Below, one piece after another: positions 7,471 through 11,908 of a stretch of DNA of 11,908 nucleotides. Position numbers and translations under genes: made by a program. Position 1 is the first letter of the stretch. Each line of letters starts with the position of its first letter. Under the pieces are notes generated by a model that had not been told where the DNA came from, did not search any database, and was given only the letters and a program-made list of their open reading frames with translations. The stretch comes from Bacillota bacterium (GTDB taxonomy: Bacteria; Bacillota; UBA4882; UBA8346), in NCBI GenBank assembly GCA_028282485.1, contig JANQHU010000064.1, positions 1 through 11,908 of the forward strand, written 5' to 3'.

Positions 7471-9567
7471 TTAAAAAGTATGTGGTTGCCGATTTTGGAG
7501 TTCTGAATATTTGGCTTCATTAAAACGATCCACCGTCGAAAGATAACCGGTAATGCGACGAATCCGGCGAATGGAAGTAGCGCCACAAGCCGGGCATTCA
7601 TTTTCGATAATACCGCGATGGTAACAACCCAGACATTCATCAATGGGGAAATTGATCCCGGCATACCCCATATTGGCCACCACCATCTGTTGAATAATTC
7701 GTTCATAGGCGTCAAGATTATCGAGAGGAGATTCTTGTAATTCAATATAACTAATATGCCCGGCATTAGTAAGTTCATGATAAGGCCCTTCGATAGCAAT
7801 CTTTTCATAGGTGGTAGTTTCAAAGCCCACCGGTAAGTGAAAACTATTCGTATAGAATTCTTTATTAGTAACCCCACTAATTACCCCAAAACGACGCCGA
7901 TCCATTTTAATAAACCGTCCCGATAAGCCTTCCGCCGGGGTAGCTAAAAGGGTATAGTTTAAATCGTATTCTTCAGCAAAACTATCCGTTAATTTGCGCA
8001 TATAACTAATAATCTCTAACCCCAAACGCTGGGCCTTGGGATCTTCGCCGTGATGAGAACCAGTTAACACAATTAAGGTTTCCGCCAGACCAATAAAGCC
8101 AATGGATAAAGTACCGTGTTTAATCACCGAACCAATCAGATCATTAGGCTTTAAGTTATCTGATTCTAAATATAAACCTTGTCCCATTAAAAAAGGCATA
8201 TCTCTGACGCGCAACCGGGACTGAACTCGGTAACGATGGTATAATTGGCGAGCTGCTAGACTCATCAACAACTCTAACTCGTGGAAAAAAACCTCTAAAT
8301 CCCCATTAGCTTTAATCGCCAAGCGAGGCAGATTAATCGTCGTAAAGGAAAGATTACCACGGCCTTCACTGATGTCCTCCCCATGCCGATTAGCCATGAC
8401 CCGGGTTCGACACCCCATATAAGAAACTTCCGTACCATAAGGCTCATTAAAAGTGGCATCCATAAATGCAAAGGTCGGGTTGAGACGCAGGGCCGAAACG
8501 CGCATCGCTAGCTGAAAAAGATCGTAATTGGGATCTTCTTTTTCCAAATTTACCCCTTTTTTCAGTCGAAAAATAATATTGGGGAAAATAGGAGTTTCAC
8601 CCCGCCCCAAGCCTTTTTCATAGGCTAGTAATAAATTTTTAGTAACCAGACGTCCCTCAGGGGTAGTATCGCACCCTAAATTAATACTACTAAAAGGCAC
8701 CTGGGCTCCGGCCCGGCTATGCATTGAATTTAAATTATAAATCAAGGCTTCCATTGCCTGATAAACTTGATCTTCGGGAGCTCCAACTACAAACTTGGCC
8801 ATATCCCGATCAAAGTTAGCAAAGGACTGCCCACCGTGCATATCATTTTGGGAGCTTTGCAAAATGATAGCTGCCAAGGCGGTAGCCGAAGCTGGCCGCT
8901 TAGGTGGGCGAATATAACCATGCCCGTTATTAAAACCATTTTCCAGGAGTCTTCCTAAAGGTATTTGGACACAAGTAAGGGTTTTTCCGTAAAAATCTAA
9001 ATCATGAATATGATAATCTCCTTCAACATGGGCTTGAGCCATATCTTGAGGAATCAAACGGGATAAATAATATTTTTTACTAGCCGCCGAGGCAATTTGT
9101 AACATCTTAGCCGAAGGGGAATTACCCACATTGGCATTCTCTTTATTCGTCTCAACTAAAATCTCTTCCACAACATCCATTAATTCGGATTTTGATTCCC
9201 GGAGCCGGGTGCGGCGATCCCGGTACAAAATATATGCTTTGGCAGTCTTGGCATGTCCGGTTTCAATTAAAATCTTCTCGACTGAATCCTGGACCTCTTC
9301 TACCGTAGGGATTCCCGATCCCAGTTGTTTATAAAGGTATTGGATTACAATTTCTCCCAATTCTTCTGCTAACTGCCGATCTTCTCCTCCTACGGCCCGC
9401 GCTGCCTTTAATATAGCTGCAATAATCTTTTCCGGGACAAATTCTACAATTCGGCCGTCCCGTTTCCGAATCGAACGAAACAACCGCTGTTGCGAGGAGA
9501 CGGCCGTCATTTTTAGGCGACTATTCTCACTTTTCATTTCCTCTAACTCCAGTGCATTTTTGGCCAT
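7471..9567 (-). CDS. nrdD: Anaerobic (class III) ribonucleoside-triphosphate reductase
   Basis: NrdD reduces ribonucleotides to deoxyribonucleotides by glycyl-radical chemistry without oxygen. I chose the ATG at 9567 (698 residues, MAKNALEL) because a GGAGGG site ends 10 nt before it. A longer ATG at 9585 overlaps that site and has none of its own. An N-terminal ATP-cone (about 31-121, RSIRKRDGRIVEFVPEKI) gives allosteric control. The catalytic barrel follows, with HIHDLDFYG, TLTCVQIPLGRLLENG (C199) and MGCRTRV (C386); these two cysteines are the candidates for the active-site pair, by inference from the family. Near the C-terminus four cysteines (645, 648, 658, 661) form the zinc site, and RITGYLS holds the glycyl-radical residue G674. 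Everything expected is present. The gene lies 34 nt after nrdR and abuts nrdG, giving a complete reductase module under the NrdR-type promoter. Confidence 0.97.
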   Translation of the reverse strand: MAKNALELEEMKSENSRLKMTAVSSQQRLFRSIRKRDGRIVEFVPEKIIAAILKAARAVGGEDRQLAEELGEIVIQYLYKQLGSGIPTVEEVQDSVEKILIETGHAKTAKAYILYRDRRTRLRESKSELMDVVEEILVETNKENANVGNSPSAKMLQIASAASKKYYLSRLIPQDMAQAHVEGDYHIHDLDFYGKTLTCVQIPLGRLLENGFNNGHGYIRPPKRPASATALAAIILQSSQNDMHGGQSFANFDRDMAKFVVGAPEDQVYQAMEALIYNLNSMHSRAGAQVPFSSINLGCDTTPEGRLVTKNLLLAYEKGLGRGETPIFPNIIFRLKKGVNLEKEDPNYDLFQLAMRVSALRLNPTFAFMDATFNEPYGTEVSYMGCRTRVMANRHGEDISEGRGNLSFTTINLPRLAIKANGDLEVFFHELELLMSLAARQLYHRYRVQSRLRVRDMPFLMGQGLYLESDNLKPNDLIGSVIKHGTLSIGFIGLAETLIVLTGSHHGEDPKAQRLGLEIISYMRKLTDSFAEEYDLNYTLLATPAEGLSGRFIKMDRRRFGVISGVTNKEFYTNSFHLPVGFETTTYEKIAIEGPYHELTNAGHISYIELQESPLDNLDAYERIIQQMVVANMGYAGINFPIDECLGCYHRGIIENECPACGATSIRRIRRITGYLSTVDRFNEAKYSELQNRQPHTF

Positions 9568-9577
9568 TAAAAATGTT

Positions 9578-9583
9578 CCCTCC
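9578..9583 (-). promoter_or_regulatory. Ribosome binding site fixing the nrdD start
   Basis: GGAGGG on the minus strand ends 10 nt before the ATG at 9567. It overlaps the upstream in-frame ATG at 9585, which therefore probably is not the start. Confidence 0.75.
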
Positions 9584-9601
9584 ATTAATTAAATATTGAA
9601 A

Positions 9602-10054
9602 TTACTTGATTAACAAACTCTCCGCTTCTTTCACTAGGCTGGTGGCATCCTTATAATGCCGGTATACGGAAGCAAAGCGCAAATAAGCTAGCTCGTCCAG
9701 CTCCCTTAAACCTGCCAAGATTTTTTCGCCAAGAATTTGCGACGGAATCTCTTGTTCCAAACAATTATACAACTCTCGCTCTATTTGTAAAGCTAAAGCC
9801 TCAATCTTTTCGCCAGTAATACTTCTTTTTTCACAGGCTTTCAAAACACTATTTAAAAGCTTTTGCCGATCGAAATTTTCTTTATGACCATCCCGTTTTT
9901 TGATTACTAAAGGAATTTCCTCAATTCGTTCAAAAGTAGTAAATCTTTTTTGACACCCCAGGCATTCCCGCCGCCTCCGAATGGCATTACCTTCTTCGGA
10001 CGAACGCGAATTAACTACTTTGCTATCAAAAAAATTACAAAAAGGGCAATGCAA
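9602..10054 (-). CDS. nrdR: Transcriptional repressor NrdR
   Basis: NrdR is a nucleotide-sensing repressor of ribonucleotide reductase genes. The 150-residue protein, the normal family length, has an N-terminal zinc ribbon with C3, C6, C31 and C34 (HCPFC and ECLGCQKRFTT) and the basic DNA-contacting stretch AIRRRRE. An ATP-cone follows (about 49-139, VIKKRDGHKENFDRQKLLNSV), ending in ASVYRHYKD. I place the start at a TTG at 10054, since AAAGGAGGA ends 6 nt before it and the zinc ribbon begins at the second residue. The frame extends 25 codons further upstream, but that extension would overlap the promoter and both NrdR boxes and does not resemble the family. It is the first gene of the long minus-strand operon and probably represses itself and nrdDG through the two boxes just upstream. 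Confidence 0.96.
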   Translation of the reverse strand: MHCPFCNFFDSKVVNSRSSEEGNAIRRRRECLGCQKRFTTFERIEEIPLVIKKRDGHKENFDRQKLLNSVLKACEKRSITGEKIEALALQIERELYNCLEQEIPSQILGEKILAGLRELDELAYLRFASVYRHYKDATSLVKEAESLLIK

Positions 10055-10060
10055 GAAAGA

Positions 10061-10069
10061 TCCTCCTTT
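10061..10069 (-). promoter_or_regulatory. Ribosome binding site fixing the TTG start of nrdR
   Basis: AAAGGAGGA on the minus strand ends 6 nt before the TTG at 10054. It is the strongest such site in the operon and decides against the longer upstream frame. Confidence 0.85.
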
Positions 10070-10070
10070 C

Positions 10071-10086
10071 GTGCAAGATGTTGTAC
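10071..10086 (-). promoter_or_regulatory. NrdR box 2 (at the transcription start)
   Basis: On the minus strand this reads GTACAACATCTTGCAC, with the core C-A-A-x-A-T-x-T-T-G of the NrdR consensus; 10 of 16 positions agree. Its centre is 32 bp from that of box 1 (16-bp linker), the three-helical-turn spacing known for tandem NrdR boxes. Alone it would be weak; the spacing makes it credible. Confidence 0.6.
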
Positions 10087-10094
10087 CTGGATTT

Positions 10095-10124
10095 ATTATA
10101 ACCCACAATATATCCCTTGTGCAA
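10095..10124 (-). promoter_or_regulatory. Promoter of the nrdR-nrdD-nrdG operon
   Basis: On the minus strand a perfect -10 TATAAT occupies 10095-10100. A weak -35, TTGCAC, lies at 10119-10124 with an 18-nt spacer. The predicted start is around 10088, about 34 nt before the nrdR TTG. The spacer contains one NrdR-box-like element and the initial transcribed bases contain another, which is what a repressor-controlled promoter would show. This is the only clear promoter for the eleven downstream minus-strand genes. Confidence 0.7.
10103..10118 (-). promoter_or_regulatory. NrdR box 1 (between -35 and -10)
   Basis: On the minus strand this reads AAGGGATATATTGTGG. I compared it with the 16-bp NrdR-box consensus as I recall it (acaCwAtATaTwgtgt). 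The central ATATAT and one flank (TTGTG) match, while the other flank is diverged; 12 of 16 positions agree. It lies within the spacer between the -35 and -10 elements. Confidence 0.65.
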
Positions 10125-10158
10125 AACATTATTTGTAAATAGTTTGATTTTAAAAACT

Positions 10159-10216
10159 AATAAAGATATTCCCCCCTTAGAGCCAAGCTCCTTTAAAAAA
10201 ATATTTTATTTTTTTT
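10159..10216. other. AT-rich nested hairpin followed by a T run, upstream of the pfkA promoter
   Basis: AATAAAGATATT (10159-10170) can pair with AATATTTTATT (10200-10210) with one bulged G. It encloses a small GAGC-CAA-GCTC hairpin (10180-10190), and T residues continue to 10216. It resembles a weak terminator facing pfkA, but no transcript is evident upstream on that strand. It could equally be an AT-rich upstream promoter element. The rest of the nrdR-pfkA intergenic region holds the two promoters listed and nothing else I can support. Confidence 0.3.
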
Positions 10217-10228
10217 AGCAATCGAAAG

Positions 10229-10237
10229 TGTTATAAT
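10229..10237 (+). promoter_or_regulatory. Extended -10 promoter of the phosphofructokinase gene
   Basis: TGTTATAAT is a perfect TATAAT preceded by the TGn extension. The -35 position (10209-10214) is only a T run, so the promoter would depend on the extended -10 and the AT-rich upstream DNA. The predicted start near 10244 leaves a leader of about 50 nt, in which I see only the GGGAGGG site at 10277-10283. Confidence 0.65.
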
Positions 10238-10293
10238 ACAATCAATGCTTACAAAATCAATTTCAAACCAAAAAAAGGGAGGGTTTTTTTGCA

Positions 10294-11379
10294 ATGATTA
10301 AAAAAGTGGGGGTCTTAACTGGTGGGGGTGACTGCCCCGGACTTAATCCGGTCTTAAGAGCGATTGTCAAATCCGGGATTAATAAGTATGGTTGGGAGAT
10401 TATCGGCTTTAAAGATGGTTATCACGGCCTAGTTGAAAACGATTTCATAAAACTAAATCCCGGGAATGTTTCCGGCATTCTCGACCGCGGGGGTACGATC
10501 TTAGGTTCTTCCAACCGTGATAATCCCTTTAACTATAAGGTAGTTGAAAAAGACGCAACTAAATTCGTAGATAAATCTGATCAAGTTATTTCCAATCTTA
10601 AAGACATGGGAATCGAGGCGATGATTCTGATTGGCGGGGATGGCACTCTCACCAGCGGCAGAGATTTTGCCCGCAAAGGCCTCAAGGTAATCGGGGTTCC
10701 CAAAACAATCGATAATGACCTCTCAGCTACGGATCTGACTTTCGGGTTTATGACTGCTGTGGAGACGGCTACGGAAGCCATTGATAAACTCCATAGCACG
10801 GCCGAATCCCACCATCGGGTAATGGTTTTAGAAGTTATGGGCCGCTATGCGGGTTGGATCGCCCTCGAATCCGGAATTGCCGGCGGTGCCGATATTATTC
10901 TCATCCCGGAAATTCCCTTTGATATTCAGAAAGTAGCGGCCAAAGTACTCGGGCGGAAAGCAGCCGGCAAAACCTTTAGTATTGTTGTAGCTGCCGAAGG
11001 AGCCAAATCCATTGACGGAGAAGTTGTTGTCAGCCATATTGTTAAGGATAGTCCTGATCCCATTCGCTTGGGCGGAATCGGTCAAAAAGTAGCTAACAAT
11101 CTAACCACGATCGCCGGATTTGATTCCCGGGTTACTGTTTTAGGCCATCTACAGCGAGGTGGCAGTCCCAGTGCTTTTGACCGCATTCTCTCGACCCGTT
11201 TTGGAGCGGCGGCTGTGGAACTCGCTCAATCTGGTGATTTTGGCAAAATGGTTAGCCTTAAAGGCAACGAAATAACCGCTGTCTCCTTAGAAGAAGCCGT
11301 CGGTAAATTAAAGACAGTAAACCCTCAAGGAGAATTGATTCGCTTTGCTAAAAATATTGGGGTTGGGTTTGGCGATTAG
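10294..11379 (+). CDS. pfkA: 6-phosphofructokinase, mixed-substrate (group III-like) type
   Basis: This 361-residue enzyme of the PFK family phosphorylates fructose 6-phosphate, the committed step of glycolysis. Visible motifs are LTGGGDCPGLN (8-18, phosphoryl-donor loop), ILIGGDGTLTSGRD (111-124), PKTIDND (136-142, with catalytic D140), EVMGRYAGWIAL (180-191) and LGHLQRGGSPSAFDR (283-297). The donor-site signature is mixed. Gly at 117 (GGDGT) is the residue typical of ATP enzymes, where PPi enzymes have Asp. Lys at 137 (PKTIDND) is typical of PPi enzymes, where classical PfkA has Gly. This pairing occurs in the mixed-substrate subgroup, including actinomycete ATP enzymes, so ATP use is likelier but not certain. 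The length exceeds the roughly 320 residues of classical PfkA. The ATG has a GGGAGGG site 10 nt upstream. It is divergent from nrdR and apparently monocistronic. Confidence 0.93.
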   Translation: MIKKVGVLTGGGDCPGLNPVLRAIVKSGINKYGWEIIGFKDGYHGLVENDFIKLNPGNVSGILDRGGTILGSSNRDNPFNYKVVEKDATKFVDKSDQVISNLKDMGIEAMILIGGDGTLTSGRDFARKGLKVIGVPKTIDNDLSATDLTFGFMTAVETATEAIDKLHSTAESHHRVMVLEVMGRYAGWIALESGIAGGADIILIPEIPFDIQKVAAKVLGRKAAGKTFSIVVAAEGAKSIDGEVVVSHIVKDSPDPIRLGGIGQKVANNLTTIAGFDSRVTVLGHLQRGGSPSAFDRILSTRFGAAAVELAQSGDFGKMVSLKGNEITAVSLEEAVGKLKTVNPQGELIRFAKNIGVGFGD

Positions 11380-11415
11380 GGCCTTTGTGGTAAAATAGTC
11401 TAAACCCTTTCCGCC

Positions 11416-11452
11416 AAAAATCGCCTGAAAAAAATTTCAGGCGATTTTTTTT
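11416..11452 (+). terminator. Rho-independent terminator, probably bidirectional
   Basis: A perfect 15-bp inverted repeat (11416-11430 with 11435-11449, GC core TCGCCTGA) with a 4-nt A loop runs into eight T residues at 11445-11452, starting 37 nt after the pfkA stop. On the minus strand the same hairpin ends in five T residues, so it can also end the convergent membrane-protein gene, whose stop is 25 nt away. Confidence 0.92.
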
Positions 11453-11476
11453 GACCAGCCATCTTTTAGAATAATC

Positions 11477-11908
11477 TCAGGTGATATGAGGATGATTTTC
11501 AATATGCTCCTCACAATACTCATTCATATCCCCGCAAATGCGACAATAACTAAACTTCATTTGCGGATGAGACTTCTCAGTCTTGCCACAAACCGCACAC
11601 CGATGTATTGGCGGAGAATTATTTATTTCATCAAAAAAACGTTTCCGACGGTCCTTGTTTTGCCACTTTGAATTGGTTTTTTTCAAAAACTGCGGGCCAA
11701 AAAATAAGAGATAATTTAACAACGAAACAAAAACAATTAGTTTTTGGGTTAAATCAGGGTTCACAATCATACTAAAAACTAAGAAACCCACATTTACCCA
11801 AGCCAAGTACTTTACTTTCAGGGGTAAAACAAAGAAAAGTAAAATCTTATAATCCGGAAAAAGGGTTACAAAAGCTAAAAAAAGTGATAAATTCATATAA
11901 AAAGGGGT
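11477..11908 (-). CDS. Multi-pass membrane protein with C-terminal zinc-ribbon-like domain, N-terminus cut by window edge
   Basis: The frame stays open to the right edge; the codons before the ATG at 11896 read T-P-F-Y, so this Met is probably internal and the true start lies outside the window. The visible part (143 residues) has three to four hydrophobic segments at about 5-30, 35-50 and 54-74, the first including FPDYKILLFFVLPLKVKYLAW. A basic linker (KKTNSKWQNKDRRKR) leads to a Cys/His-rich end: HRCAVCGKTE, YCRICGD and YCEEHIENHPH. The cysteine pairs suggest a zinc ribbon on the cytoplasmic or surface side. From memory, the pattern resembles the C-terminal half of rhomboid-like membrane proteins found in many Clostridia, which often end in this type of HRCxxC...YC tail; the catalytic part, if any, is not visible. 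It converges on pfkA across a shared terminator. Confidence 0.7.
   Translation of the reverse strand, partial: TPFYMNLSLFLAFVTLFPDYKILLFFVLPLKVKYLAWVNVGFLVFSMIVNPDLTQKLIVFVSLLNYLLFFGPQFLKKTNSKWQNKDRRKRFFDEINNSPPIHRCAVCGKTEKSHPQMKFSYCRICGDMNEYCEEHIENHPHIT

Noticed and set aside
7452..7877. A 141-codon minus-strand frame overlapping the 3' end of nrdD
   Set aside because: It lies in another frame of a firmly identified nrdD region, which includes the zinc site and glycyl-radical motif, and its translation resembles no family.
10099..10109. Possible DnaA box (TGTGGGTTA on the minus strand) near the nrdR promoter
   Set aside because: It has two mismatches to the 9-bp consensus, and the bases are already explained by the -10 element and NrdR box 1.
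10104..10121. CACAA-N8-TTGTG inverted repeat as a Rex or Fnr site
   Set aside because: Rex sites have the opposite arm order (TTGTG...CACAA) and Fnr sites need TTGAT...ATCAA; the NrdR-box reading with a partner 32 bp away fits better.
10055..10129. A 25-residue N-terminal extension of NrdR
   Set aside because: It would cover the -10 element and both NrdR boxes, lies upstream of the strong ribosome binding site, and the zinc ribbon fits the TTG start at 10054.
11368..11396. Promoter-like TAAAAT just after pfkA
   Set aside because: The -35 region is poor, and the terminator with no same-strand gene follows within 20 nt.

Overview
The window looks like the chromosome of an anaerobic, Gram-positive Bacillota with a Clostridia-like gene layout. 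The evidence is a DivIVA/SepF/YlmH division cluster, an oxygen-sensitive class III ribonucleotide reductase, strong purine-rich Shine-Dalgarno sites, frequent GTG and TTG starts, and AT-rich intergenic DNA. I cannot place it at species level. There are no rRNAs, tRNAs, insertion sequences, CRISPR arrays or phage genes; it reads as core chromosome.

Minus strand, from about 10.13 kb down to the left edge: eleven genes run in one direction with almost no gaps, in the order nrdR, nrdD, nrdG, pgeF, an HlyD-like adaptor, a PIN-PhoH ATPase, yggS, sepF, proC, ylmH and divIVA (cut by the left edge). Neighbours overlap by 4 nt or are separated by 0 to 35 nt, except for 98 nt before divIVA. I see no internal terminator. 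The only clear promoter is upstream of nrdR. It carries two NrdR-box-like elements whose centres lie 32 bp apart, one between -35 and -10 and one at the predicted transcription start.

Plus strand, 10.29-11.38 kb: a 6-phosphofructokinase gene, divergent from nrdR, has its own extended -10 promoter and ends at a strong hairpin terminator. That terminator is shared with a convergent minus-strand gene entering from the right edge. The latter encodes the C-terminal part of a multi-pass membrane protein ending in a Cys/His-rich, zinc-ribbon-like domain.

How it fits together: NrdR senses nucleotide status and probably represses its own operon. NrdD and NrdG make dNTPs anaerobically. PgeF handles purine nucleosides or muropeptide quality control, YggS and ProC link PLP homeostasis to proline synthesis, and SepF, YlmH and DivIVA belong to division and polar growth. 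No new defence or mobile system is visible. The points most worth a second look are the NrdR-box promoter placed ahead of a division cluster, the unusual SepF N-terminus, the orphan HlyD-like protein, the mixed nucleotide/PPi signature of the phosphofructokinase, and the truncated membrane protein with its zinc-ribbon tail.
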